Positions 1 through 8,258 of a stretch of DNA of 64,000 bases are shown one piece after another. Made by a program: the position numbers and the translations under genes. The stretch is from assembly GCF_002224675.1 (NCBI RefSeq), contig NZ_NMPZ01000013.1:1-64000 (forward strand). Direction: 5' to 3'. Numbering within the stretch: position 1 is the first letter of the stretch; the number at the start of each line of letters is the position of its first letter. Origin of the DNA: Segatella copri. Lineage in GTDB: Bacteria; Bacteroidota; Bacteroidia; Bacteroidales; Bacteroidaceae. A model generated the notes under the pieces. The model had not been told where the DNA came from and ran no database searches. It was given only the letters and a program-made list of their open reading frames with translations.

Positions 1-285
<285 letters not shown>

Positions 286-555
286 AAAATATCATTTTTA
301 CTTCGTCACTTCCGAAGAAGTAACTCGATGTTTGTTGTCTGTACTTAGGACGAATATCCTTTTCGTTTATTGAAGCTTAGTAAACCTGACTTGTCAATTA
401 CTTGACGGTTCGTTTCTTTTACCCAGTTTCTTCATACACCCTATATAATAAGGTGTAATCTAAAACCGCTTCTTGTACTACTTGTCTGTTTATGTAAAAT
501 CTTTCAAAGAACTCTTTCTTTATTTGCTTAGAGTAATACTTGATTTCTCAAAAGC
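286..555 (-). other. rRNA operon leader
   Basis: Transcribed spacer between the rRNA promoter and the 16S 5' end. On the minus strand a boxA-like stretch GTTCTTTGAAAG (501-512 in complement) resembles the antitermination element usual in rRNA leaders. A short stem (cttc...gaag, about 310-320) could take part in processing. One copy of the recurring 13-bp motif ACCTTATTATATA lies at 442-454 on the minus strand. No coding gene is seen. Confidence 0.6.
442..454 (-). repeat. 13-bp motif ACCTTATTATATA, copy 1
   Basis: Exact copy in the rRNA leader. Confidence 0.7.
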
Positions 556-560
556 GAGTG

Positions 561-592
561 CAAAAGTACTAACTATTTTCCATTCCACCAAA
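561..592 (-). promoter_or_regulatory. rRNA operon promoter
   Basis: Minus-strand -7 box TACTTTTG (561-568), then a 20-nt spacer, then a -33 TTTG (589-592) inside GAAAAATTTGGTGGAAT. The same 17-mer occurs at the tRNA-Pro promoter. This fits the Bacteroidota sigma consensus TTTG/TAnnTTTG. Confidence 0.85.
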
Positions 593-669
593 TTTTTCGA
601 GAAGAAAATCGCCTTTTCTTTTGATTTTTAACAGTTATAAACATCTACAACTCATAAAAATCACTCTTC

Positions 670-682
670 ACCTTATTATATA
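670..682 (+). repeat. 13-bp motif, copy 2
   Basis: Exact copy, downstream of the small membrane protein gene. Confidence 0.7.
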
Positions 683-704
683 TATTCGTAAGCGTATAAA
701 CAAA

Positions 705-989
705 TCAAAGCAAGGTGACATGATTAGCTGCAATATCTACCAACTTTTTTCGTCTTGCCACACCTATAATATAATGTGCATCCTTAGAAGAACAATGAAA
801 GTGCTTTTTCACCCCCTTTACAAGTTCGTCCTTCGTAATAGAACGCACTCCTGCGGGATATGCTCCGCGCACAGCCTTCTCAATATCTCCCATATTAAAC
901 TCATGATGACGCTTATGAAAGTAAGACGACACCATGACCGCAAACACAATCACCAAAACGATGATAAAAAATAATACTGACTGACTCAT
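705..989 (-). CDS. Small single-pass membrane protein, unknown function
   Basis: 94-aa protein. I place the start at the Met giving MSQSVLFF rather than the longer in-frame Met upstream, because the longer form would begin upstream of the -7 box at 1041-1048. Residues ~5-22 are a strongly hydrophobic segment (FFIIVLVIVFAVMV), followed by a basic/His-rich stretch (HKRHH) and a ~65-aa soluble tail with a DELVKGVKKHF-like amphipathic helix. The tail is probably cytoplasmic or periplasmic depending on orientation. I do not recognise a named family. It stands alone between the rRNA promoter and a divergent transporter. Confidence 0.6.
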   Translation of the reverse strand: MSQSVLFFIIVLVIVFAVMVSSYFHKRHHEFNMGDIEKAVRGAYPAGVRSITKDELVKGVKKHFHCSSKDAHYIIGVARRKKLVDIAANHVTLL

Positions 990-1040
990 GATAATAAACT
1001 TTAATCGGTTAAAACGATAACTGCTATCGCTATTTTTCTG

Positions 1041-1048
1041 CAAATATA
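1041..1048 (-). promoter_or_regulatory. Promoter -7 box for the small membrane protein
   Basis: TATATTTG on the minus strand, about 50 nt before the chosen ATG at 989. Confidence 0.6.
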
Positions 1049-1127
1049 AGAAAAAAAACGTAAAGCAGTTCACTTTCTCCCGTTTTTTTGCAGAAAAAGG
1101 TTATTTTTTTATCGTTTTTCTCAATTA

Positions 1128-1161
1128 TTTGTTGATAATCCAAAAATATTGTGTATTTTTG
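1128..1161 (+). promoter_or_regulatory. Promoter of the SLC13-type transporter
   Basis: -7 box TATTTTTG at 1154-1161, with TTG at 1132-1134 about 19 nt upstream. The ATG follows about 75 nt later. Confidence 0.7.
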
Positions 1162-1235
1162 CAGCAAAGGAACGCCATTTACATATGACACTTCCCCACT
1201 AACAATAAAAGTATAACCATAAAAACATAGAGAAA

Positions 1236-2702
1236 ATGCAAGAAACTGTAAAGAAAGTATTGACAGGTGACTTCAATCGAAAGAAGGCTCTGATGTTTCT
1301 CATCACAGCCTTAGCCACAATTCTGGTATGGAACTTACCCATCGACAGCTTTGGAATCGAGGGTCTCACAGTTGTACAACAACGTGTAATCGCCATATTC
1401 GTAATGGCAGTGATGCTATGGCTCACAGAAGCAATTCCAGCTTGGGCCACCTCAGTAGTTATCATTTTTGTACTGCTATTCTTCGTCTCCGATTCGGCTT
1501 TTGCCGTTATGCAAGGCTCAGAGGGCGAGTACGGCAAGCTATTGGACTACCAAGGTGTAATGGCATGTTTCGCCGATCCAACAATCATACTCTTCCTGGG
1601 AGGTTTCGTACTAGCCATCGCAGCTACCAAAAGCGGTCTTGACGTACTGATGGCAAAAACATTGATTGCCCCATTCGGCAAGCGCTCGGAAAACGTACTA
1701 TTGGGGTTTATGCTCATCACCGGTATTTTCTCCATGTTTATCTCCAACACGGCCACAGCTGCAATGATGCTTACCTTCCTAACCCCAGTATTCAAGTCGC
1801 TCCCTGCTAACGGAAAAGGAAGAGTAGCGCTGACTATGGCCATTCCTATCGGAGCTAACCTCGGTGGTATGGGAACCCCTATCGGAACTCCTCCTAATGC
1901 TTTTGCCTACAAGGTTCTCAATGACCCCGCAGGCTTGAACCTCGGAATAGGTTTTGGAGAATGGATGGCAATTATGGCTCCGATGGTTATCATCATGCTT
2001 TTCTGCGCATGGTTTATCATCCGCAAGATGTTCCCATTCTCACAAAAGACTATAGAATTAAAAATCGACGGCAATATAAGTCACAATTGGCGTACAATAG
2101 TTGTAGGTGCCACATTCTTCCTTACCATCCTTCTTTGGGTATGTGGCAAGCAACTTGGTGTCAATGCCAACACTGTGGCTATGCTTCCAATTGCCGTTTT
2201 TGCCTTTACCGGCGTGGTAACAGCCAGCGACCTGAAAGATATAGATTGGGCCGTCATCTGGATGGTTGCCGGTGGTTTTGCTCTCGGTCTCGCCATGAAT
2301 GGAACCGGCTTAGCAGAAAATGCAGTAAACAGCATCCCATTCGCAGAGTTTAACCCATTAGTAATTATGGTGATCTCTGGATTAGTTTGCTTCATACTAA
2401 GTAATTTTATCTCAAATACAGCAACTGCCGCCCTGCTCATTCCAATCCTTACCGTAGTATGTTCAGGAATGGGCGACAAGTTGACTTCTATAGGAGGGAC
2501 CCAAACTATCCTCATAGGCGTAGCAGTAGCAGCCTCTTGCGCTATGTCGCTTCCAATCTCTACTCCACCAAATGCCATTGCCTACTCCACCGGTCTTATC
2601 CAACAGACTGACATGGTGAAAGCAGGTCTTACCGTGGGCGTACTAAGTATGGTAATCGGCTATGCTGTACTCATCACATTCTGCCGTCTTGGCTTTATGT
2701 AA
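1236..2702 (+). CDS. SLC13/DASS-family sodium:anion (dicarboxylate) symporter
   Basis: 488-aa polytopic inner-membrane protein. Family hallmarks are the paired Ser-Asn-Thr motifs: FISNTATAAM in the first half and FISNTATAALL in the second, each forming part of the substrate and sodium site in the DASS fold. Two Thr-Pro-Pro-Asn-Ala elements (IGTPPNAFAY and ISTPPNAIAY) match the second half of each repeat. About 11-13 hydrophobic segments are visible. The family imports C4-dicarboxylates, citrate or sulfate with Na+; the exact substrate cannot be read from sequence. It is a single-gene unit with its own promoter, closed by the hairpin at 2734-2767. Confidence 0.9.
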   Translation: MQETVKKVLTGDFNRKKALMFLITALATILVWNLPIDSFGIEGLTVVQQRVIAIFVMAVMLWLTEAIPAWATSVVIIFVLLFFVSDSAFAVMQGSEGEYGKLLDYQGVMACFADPTIILFLGGFVLAIAATKSGLDVLMAKTLIAPFGKRSENVLLGFMLITGIFSMFISNTATAAMMLTFLTPVFKSLPANGKGRVALTMAIPIGANLGGMGTPIGTPPNAFAYKVLNDPAGLNLGIGFGEWMAIMAPMVIIMLFCAWFIIRKMFPFSQKTIELKIDGNISHNWRTIVVGATFFLTILLWVCGKQLGVNANTVAMLPIAVFAFTGVVTASDLKDIDWAVIWMVAGGFALGLAMNGTGLAENAVNSIPFAEFNPLVIMVISGLVCFILSNFISNTATAALLIPILTVVCSGMGDKLTSIGGTQTILIGVAVAASCAMSLPISTPPNAIAYSTGLIQQTDMVKAGLTVGVLSMVIGYAVLITFCRLGFM

Positions 2703-2733
2703 AAAAGAAATTTTAAGAAGTATTAAATATTGG

Positions 2734-2767
2734 CACTGCAAAATAAACTCGTTTTTATTTTGCAGTG
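2734..2767 (+). terminator. Terminator after the transporter, overlapping the panK promoter
   Basis: Perfect 14-bp inverted repeat (2734-2747 with 2754-2767, loop 2748-2753), then a T-rich run. The TTTG at 2759-2762 within the right arm is also the best -33 element for panK. Confidence 0.75.
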
Positions 2768-2789
2768 TCTTCTTTTTACCGTAACTTTG
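2759..2789 (+). promoter_or_regulatory. panK promoter (probably leaderless)
   Basis: -33 TTTG (2759-2762), 19-nt spacer, -7 box TAACTTTG (2782-2789). Only 5 nt separate the box from the ATG at 2795, so transcription should begin at or within a few nt of the start codon. Confidence 0.75.
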
Positions 2790-2794
2790 CACCC

Positions 2795-3634
2795 ATGAAA
2801 AAGATAGTTATTGGAATAGATGTCGGCATTTCTACTACAAAGATAGTAGGAATAGACGAGAGCGGGATGGTTATCAGCCCTATTCGCATCAAGGCCACCG
2901 ACCCTATCACCTCCTTATATGGAGCTTTTGGAAAATATTTACACGACAACAAAATTAGCCTCGACGAGGTAGAACAAGTTATGCTCACCGGTGTAGGTTC
3001 TGCTTACATTGATGAACGAATCTATGGTCTGCCTACATCGAAGAGCGAAGAGTTTGTTGCCGATGGACTCGGTGCACGATACGAAAGCAAGCTTGAGCGT
3101 ATGATTGTGGTAAGTATGGGCACAGGAACCTCCCTCGTAAAGTGCGACGGCAAAGAGATCAAACACATCGGCGGCATTGGTATTGGTGGAGGAACACTAG
3201 CAGGCCTGAGCCGAATTATGCTCAAGACCGATGATATCAAGCAGATTGTAAACCTGGCAAAAAACGGTGATGTATCAAAAATCAATCTGCTAATAGGAGA
3301 CATCAGTGCAAAACCTCTACCTGGACTTCCTATGAATGCAACAGCATCGCTCTTCAGTAATGCCAAAGCCAACGCCTCCCGTGAAGACATAGCAATGGGG
3401 CTTATATGGATGGTATTACAGAGCATCGGCTCAGCAACCATACTCTCCTCCCTAGAATCAGGCATCAAAGATTTTGTAATGATAGGCAACCTGACACTTT
3501 TACCACAATGCAGAGAAGTATTCCCTGCTATGGAAAAACTCTATGGTGTAAGATTCAGAATCCCTAAATATTCAGAATTCTGCACTGCCATAGGTGCTGC
3601 ACTAGACTATAAAAACAAGACCGAATTATCTTAA
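2795..3634 (+). CDS. coaW: Type II pantothenate kinase
   Basis: 279 aa; phosphorylates pantothenate at the committed step of CoA synthesis. It shows the acetate/sugar-kinase/Hsc70/actin fold: an N-terminal phosphate-1 loop (GIDVGISTTKIVG), a central Gly-rich loop (MGTGTSLVK), GIGGGTLAGL, and a C-terminal adenosine motif ending TAIGAALDY. This resembles eukaryotic and staphylococcal PanK-II, not E. coli CoaA or type III CoaX. A longer reading frame begins at 2765, but the TAACTTTG promoter lies inside it, so I start at MKKIVIGID. The next gene (nrdD) has a separate promoter. Confidence 0.85.
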   Translation: MKKIVIGIDVGISTTKIVGIDESGMVISPIRIKATDPITSLYGAFGKYLHDNKISLDEVEQVMLTGVGSAYIDERIYGLPTSKSEEFVADGLGARYESKLERMIVVSMGTGTSLVKCDGKEIKHIGGIGIGGGTLAGLSRIMLKTDDIKQIVNLAKNGDVSKINLLIGDISAKPLPGLPMNATASLFSNAKANASREDIAMGLIWMVLQSIGSATILSSLESGIKDFVMIGNLTLLPQCREVFPAMEKLYGVRFRIPKYSEFCTAIGAALDYKNKTELS

Positions 3635-3759
3635 AAGCAGGGTCAAACCATACCTTCATATCAAGAAGGAGCAAGTTACAAAACGGCGCACAACACCACA
3701 ACACCAAGCTACATAAAAGGCACAACACCACAATGCGCTGAAACTGAACAGATTAATCA

Positions 3760-3803
3760 TTTTGGGAAACCGCTCTTAGAACAAGTTTCCCAAAACGATT
3801 TTT
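3760..3803 (+). terminator. Putative terminator downstream of panK
   Basis: Inverted repeat TTTTGGGAAAC (3760-3770) with GTTTCCCAAAA (3785-3795), 14-nt loop, followed by CGATTTTTC. It lies 125 nt after the panK stop, so it could instead be a regulatory stem for nrdD. Confidence 0.5.
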
Positions 3804-3884
3804 CAAACATCTGATACTCAGCGACTTAATATTTTTTAACACAAGAAAAGTTATCCAAAACGTACAACTTTCATTTTAAATTCT

Positions 3885-3892
3885 TATCTTTG
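3885..3892 (+). promoter_or_regulatory. nrdD promoter -7 box
   Basis: TATCTTTG about 92 nt before the ATG. No clean -33 TTG is seen at the usual spacing, which could mean activator dependence. Confidence 0.65.
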
Positions 3893-3984
3893 CATTGTCG
3901 AAAAGATGGTATTTATAGCCACCTTCAAGTATAAAGACTTAGTATCAAGCAATTTAAATATCAATTATAAAAGTAACACAAGAA

Positions 3985-6207
3985 ATGATTCAAACTGTAG
4001 TTAAACGTGACGGACGCATCGTTGGTTTCAACGAGCAAAAAATCATGGCTGCCATACGCAAAGCCATGTTACATACCGATAAGGGGGAAGACTCCTCTTT
4101 AATAGAGCAAATCACTGACCACATCGCATATCGCGGCAAGAGCCAGATGAGCGTAGAAGCCATCCAGGATGCCATCGAGCTGGAACTTATGAAGAGTGCC
4201 CGCAAAGATGTTGCTCAGAAATATATTGCCTATCGTAACCAGAGAAACATTGCCAGAAAAGCTAAGACCCGTGACGTATTCATGAGTATTGTCAATGCAA
4301 AGAACAATGACATCACCCGTGAAAACGCCAATATGAATGCTGACACTCCAGCTGGCATGATGATGAAATTTGCTTCAGAAACCACAAAACCATTCGTTGA
4401 CGATTATCTCCTTTCCCAGGAGGTACGCGACGCCGTTACACATAACTACATCCACATCCACGATAAAGACTATTATCCAACCAAGAGTTTGACTTGTGTT
4501 CAGCACCCATTGGACGTAATTCTCAAGCATGGATTCACTGCAGGCCATGGCTCTAGCCGTCCTGCTAAGCGAATCGAAACTGCAGCCGTATTAGCATGTA
4601 TCTCTCTAGAGACTTGCCAGAACGAGATGCATGGAGGTCAGGCAATTCCTGCCTTCGACTTCTACCTGGCCCCATACGTACGTATGTCTTACCAGGAAGA
4701 GGTGAAAAATCTGGAAAAACTAACAGGAGAAGATCTCAGCGACCTCTACAATATTGATATTGACGACTATTTAGTGAAAGACCTGACAGGCTTGGAAGGT
4801 AAAGAGCGCCTGGAGCAGCATGCCATCAACAAGACCGTAAACAGAGTACATCAGGCAATGGAGGCATTCATTCACAATATGAACACAATCCACTCTCGTG
4901 GCGGTAATCAGGTTGTATTTTCTTCTATCAATTATGGTACAGATACAAGTGCTGAAGGTCGTTGTATTATGCGAGAGATTCTGCTCAGTACATACGAAGG
5001 TGTAGGAAATGGAGAAACAGCTATCTTCCCTATCCAGATTTGGAAGAAGAAGCGTGGCGTTAACTACCTGAAGGAGGATCGAAACTATGACCTCTATCAG
5101 TTGGCTTGCAAGGTAACCGCCCGTCGTTTCTTCCCTAACTTCCTGAATCTCGATGCCACATTCAACCAGAATGAGAAATGGCGCGCTGATGATCCAGAGC
5201 GTTACAAGTGGGAAATCGCTACTATGGGTTGCCGTACCCGTGTATTCGAAGACCGTTGGGGCGAGAAGACCAGTATTGCACGTGGAAATTTGAGCTTTTC
5301 AACTATCAATATCGTGAAGCTTGCCATCGAATGTATGGGCATTGAGAACAAGCAACAGCGTATTGATATGTTCTTTGCAAAACTGGACAACATCCTCGAC
5401 ATTACCGCCAAGCAACTCGATGAGCGCTTCCAGTTCCAGAAAACTGCGATGGCAAAACAGTTCCCATTGTTGATGAAATATCTTTGGGTAGGAGCAGAAG
5501 ACTTGAAGCCAGAAGAAACAATCGAGAGCGTTATCAATCATGGAACACTGGGTATTGGTTTCATCGGGCTTGCAGAATGCCTCGTAGCACTCATCGGTCA
5601 CCACCATGGTGAAAGTGAAGAAGCACAGAATTTAGGCTTGAAGATTATTACTTATATGCGTGATCGAGCTAACGAGTTCAGCGATCAGTACCACCACAAC
5701 TACTCCATCCTGGCTACGCCAGCAGAAGGCTTGAGCGGTAAGTTTACCAAAAAGGACCGCAAGCAGTTTGGCATTATTCCTGGAGTTACCGATCGTGACT
5801 ACTATACCAATAGTAACCACGTACCAGTTTACTATAAGTGTACGGCCCTCAAAAAAGCAAAGATTGAGGCACCATATCACAATTTAACCCGTGGTGGTCA
5901 CATCTTCTATGTAGAAATTGATGGTGATGCTACTCACAATCCAGCAGTCATCTCAAGCGTAGTAGATATGATGGACAAATACAATATGGGCTATGGTTCA
6001 GTAAACCACAATCGCAACCGCTGTCTCGACTGCGGATACGAGAATGCGGATGCCAACCTTGAAGTATGTCCAAAATGCGGTAGCCATCACATAGATAAGC
6101 TACAGCGCATCACAGGTTATTTGGTGGGAACAACCGACCGTTGGAACAGCGGTAAACTTGCAGAGCTTCACGATCGTGTCACCCACATTGACACCCCACA
6201 AAAATAA
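3985..6207 (+). CDS. nrdD: Anaerobic (class III) ribonucleoside-triphosphate reductase
   Basis: 740-aa glycyl-radical enzyme making dNTPs without oxygen. The N-terminal ~95 residues are an ATP-cone (VVKRDGRIVGFNEQKI), an allosteric domain. The C-terminus has four Zn-binding cysteines (C680, C683, C695, C698) followed by the radical loop RITGYL with the radical glycine at about G711. Length matches the family. nrdG follows after 5 nt, so the two are co-transcribed, as expected since NrdG installs the radical. An anaerobic gut lifestyle fits. Confidence 0.97.
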   Translation: MIQTVVKRDGRIVGFNEQKIMAAIRKAMLHTDKGEDSSLIEQITDHIAYRGKSQMSVEAIQDAIELELMKSARKDVAQKYIAYRNQRNIARKAKTRDVFMSIVNAKNNDITRENANMNADTPAGMMMKFASETTKPFVDDYLLSQEVRDAVTHNYIHIHDKDYYPTKSLTCVQHPLDVILKHGFTAGHGSSRPAKRIETAAVLACISLETCQNEMHGGQAIPAFDFYLAPYVRMSYQEEVKNLEKLTGEDLSDLYNIDIDDYLVKDLTGLEGKERLEQHAINKTVNRVHQAMEAFIHNMNTIHSRGGNQVVFSSINYGTDTSAEGRCIMREILLSTYEGVGNGETAIFPIQIWKKKRGVNYLKEDRNYDLYQLACKVTARRFFPNFLNLDATFNQNEKWRADDPERYKWEIATMGCRTRVFEDRWGEKTSIARGNLSFSTINIVKLAIECMGIENKQQRIDMFFAKLDNILDITAKQLDERFQFQKTAMAKQFPLLMKYLWVGAEDLKPEETIESVINHGTLGIGFIGLAECLVALIGHHHGESEEAQNLGLKIITYMRDRANEFSDQYHHNYSILATPAEGLSGKFTKKDRKQFGIIPGVTDRDYYTNSNHVPVYYKCTALKKAKIEAPYHNLTRGGHIFYVEIDGDATHNPAVISSVVDMMDKYNMGYGSVNHNRNRCLDCGYENADANLEVCPKCGSHHIDKLQRITGYLVGTTDRWNSGKLAELHDRVTHIDTPQK

Positions 6208-6212
6208 GATAA

Positions 6213-6728
6213 ATGATTAGTATTTTAAGTATAGTGCATGACACAATGGTAGATGGTCCGGGATTCCGGACCTCTATCTATTGTGCCGGCTGTCCTAACC
6301 ATTGTGCCGGCTGCCATAATCCTCAATCTTGGGACATCAATCATGGCATAATGACCTCAACAGAGGACATTATGAAAGAAATACTAGAGGACCCTTTCGC
6401 CAACGTTACCTTCTCTGGAGGTGATCCAATGTATCAGGCAGATGGTTTTGCCGAGCTGGCTCGCGCCATTCGGACAGAAAGTGATAAAGACATCTGGTGT
6501 TTCACTGGTTATAGATACGAGAACCTACTGAAGAATCCAAAACAACTGGAATTGTTGAAGTTAATAGATGTATTGGTAGATGGCCCATTCATAAAAGACC
6601 TCCGAGACGAAGATCTTTTCTTCCGTGGCAGCAGCAACCAGCGTCTTATCAACGTACAAAAATCCCTGGCTCTAGGCGAAGTAGTAGAACTTCACCTCAC
6701 TAAGGACAATCCGAATCCTGAGCTTTAA
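6213..6728 (+). CDS. nrdG: Anaerobic RNR activase (radical SAM)
   Basis: 171 aa. It uses a [4Fe-4S] cluster and SAM to generate the glycyl radical on NrdD. The cluster motif CX3CX2C is at C27, C31, C34 (CPNHCAGC), followed by HNPQSWD as in NrdG. TFSGGDPM is the SAM-binding GGE-like motif. It is downstream of nrdD with 5 nt between. The stop codon lies inside an 18-bp perfect palindrome (6722-6739). Confidence 0.95.
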   Translation: MISILSIVHDTMVDGPGFRTSIYCAGCPNHCAGCHNPQSWDINHGIMTSTEDIMKEILEDPFANVTFSGGDPMYQADGFAELARAIRTESDKDIWCFTGYRYENLLKNPKQLELLKLIDVLVDGPFIKDLRDEDLFFRGSSNQRLINVQKSLALGEVVELHLTKDNPNPEL

Positions 6729-6739
6729 AATTTTAAAGC
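6722..6739. terminator. Palindrome at the nrdG 3' end
   Basis: Perfect 18-bp palindrome GCTTTAAAATTTTAAAGC spanning the nrdG stop codon, between convergent nrdG and folK. It could be a weak bidirectional terminator, though there is no clear T-tract. Confidence 0.35.
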
Positions 6740-6772
6740 CCGGGATAGGATATTACTTTTTGAACTATATAT

Positions 6773-7162
6773 TCAATCTATAGATACACCCAATTGTTGG
6801 AGTAGATTTTTCACATAACCTCTGTTCCAATCCGTTTCATGCAGGCGTTCTGAATCAAAAAGCAGCAAATCAATATCTACAGCAATAATCCCCTTTCTAC
6901 TTTCAGCAACCCTCCTTCCGCATTTACGCTCTATGTTTTTGATTGCCAATAAGGTTCGTTCCATATTGACATTAGTATAGCCAACTCCTAGAGTATTTAG
7001 GAATTTATCTGATGACAACCCGATAGGCTCCGTCCAAAGCGAAGTACCAAAAGTCATATCTTCGAAAGTAGCCTCAAGCCATTTCTTTGCTTTCAGAATA
7101 TGAGCCTCCTGATCAACATTAGAACCCAACGCTATCACTATTTTTACTCGTTTACTTTTCAT
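6773..7162 (-). CDS. folK: HPPK (6-hydroxymethyl-dihydropterin pyrophosphokinase)
   Basis: 129 aa. It transfers pyrophosphate from ATP to 6-hydroxymethyl-7,8-dihydropterin in folate synthesis. The N-terminal IVIALGSN motif and the C-terminal VDIDLLLFD acidic Mg/ATP motif identify the family. It is shorter than E. coli FolK (~159 aa), lacking much of the C-terminal end, but the catalytic core is present. Divergent from the LysM gene, with its own -7 box at 7181-7188. Confidence 0.8.
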   Translation of the reverse strand: MKSKRVKIVIALGSNVDQEAHILKAKKWLEATFEDMTFGTSLWTEPIGLSSDKFLNTLGVGYTNVNMERTLLAIKNIERKCGRRVAESRKGIIAVDIDLLLFDSERLHETDWNRGYVKNLLQQLGVSID

Positions 7163-7180
7163 ATTTTTATAATTTCAGTG

Positions 7181-7188
7181 CAAAGTTA
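7181..7188 (-). promoter_or_regulatory. folK promoter -7 box
   Basis: TAACTTTG on the minus strand, 18 nt before the folK ATG at 7162. Confidence 0.65.
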
Positions 7189-7231
7189 GTAAAAATTCTT
7201 AAATTAAGTATCGCTTATCCGTTTTTTTTGT

Positions 7232-7239
7232 TATTTTTG
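7232..7239 (+). promoter_or_regulatory. Glucosaminidase promoter -7 box (probably leaderless)
   Basis: TATTTTTG ends 4 nt before the ATG at 7244, so the transcript should start at or next to the start codon. Confidence 0.7.
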
Positions 7240-7243
7240 CACT

Positions 7244-8167
7244 ATGAATAGAATAAAAACGTATATAATAGGTATTCTTTTACTCATCTGTACTCCATCT
7301 CAAGCACAGATGAAATGGAATCAGACCTATCAGACATATATCAATCAGTATAAGGACCTCGCCATCGAGCAGATGCTTCGCTATCGTATACCAGCCAGTA
7401 TCACCTTGGCACAGGGACTCTTTGAGAGTGCAGCAGGCAAGAGTGTACTTGTCTTACAAGGTAACAACCATTTTGGCATCAAATGCCACAACTGGGCTGG
7501 TCCAACCCAATACCACGATGACGATGCCAGAGGCGAATGTTTCCGAGTATATCAAGATGCCAGAGATAGCTATGAGGATCATAGCAAATTTCTGGCCAGG
7601 CAACCACGCTATGCCCGCCTGTTTGAACTTAACCAGCGCGATTACAAAGGCTGGGCTAGAGGTTTGAAACAATGCGGATATGCGACAAATCCACAATATG
7701 CCAATAAACTGATACAAATCATTGAACTCTATAAACTTTTCGATTATGACAAAGCAAAGCGATATGATCGATTTATGGCAACACATAGCGGCACAGACCA
7801 ACCCGTCAATGCGCAAGGCATATTACACCCTATCCAGAAGTTCAATGACAACTATTACCTGATAGCCAGAGAAGGTGACACCTTCAAGACACTGGGCAAG
7901 GAAGTAGAAATCAGCTGGCGTAAACTTGCAAGATATAACGAGCGCGACAAACATACGGTATTGCACAAGGGGGATATTATCTACTTGAAGAAGAAGCGCA
8001 AGAAGGCTCCAAAGCAGTACAAGAAACGTCCTCATATCGTGCAACCGGGAGAAAGTATGTACACCATCTCACAAAGATACGGAATCCGCATCAAGTACCT
8101 CTACAAGATGAACAAGCTCGATCCTAGCTACCAGGTCAAGGTTGGAGACAGACTGCGAGTGAGATAA
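7244..8167 (+). CDS. Secreted glucosaminidase-domain protein with LysM repeats
   Basis: 307 aa. Signal peptide at residues 1-21 (IIGILLLICTPSQA). Residues ~30-170 are a FlgJ/GH73-type endo-beta-N-acetylglucosaminidase domain (SITLAQGLFESAAGKS, NNHFGIKCH, YRVYQ-type strand), with the catalytic Glu probably in AQGLFES. Two LysM-like modules follow: a degenerate one at ~204-253 (YLIAREGDTFKTL) and a canonical one at ~263-307 (HIVQPGESMYTISQRYG). LysM binds GlcNAc chains and holds the enzyme on peptidoglycan. Likely a cell-wall remodelling enzyme. Confidence 0.85.
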   Translation: MNRIKTYIIGILLLICTPSQAQMKWNQTYQTYINQYKDLAIEQMLRYRIPASITLAQGLFESAAGKSVLVLQGNNHFGIKCHNWAGPTQYHDDDARGECFRVYQDARDSYEDHSKFLARQPRYARLFELNQRDYKGWARGLKQCGYATNPQYANKLIQIIELYKLFDYDKAKRYDRFMATHSGTDQPVNAQGILHPIQKFNDNYYLIAREGDTFKTLGKEVEISWRKLARYNERDKHTVLHKGDIIYLKKKRKKAPKQYKKRPHIVQPGESMYTISQRYGIRIKYLYKMNKLDPSYQVKVGDRLRVR

Positions 8168-8258
8168 TCACTCGCAGTATAAAAACTCATTCATCGCCCC
8201 CAAAAGGCTATCATTACCATACTATATAAATAGAAAACAAAAAAATACAAGATAAGAA

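Larger units (their letters stand above)
3635..3984 (+). other. 350-bp intergenic region upstream of nrdD
   Basis: No gene seen. It holds short repeats of ACAACACCACAA around 3688-3732, the 11-bp inverted repeat at 3760-3795, and the nrdD promoter. From the -7 box to the ATG leaves an ~85-nt leader. Confidence 0.6.
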
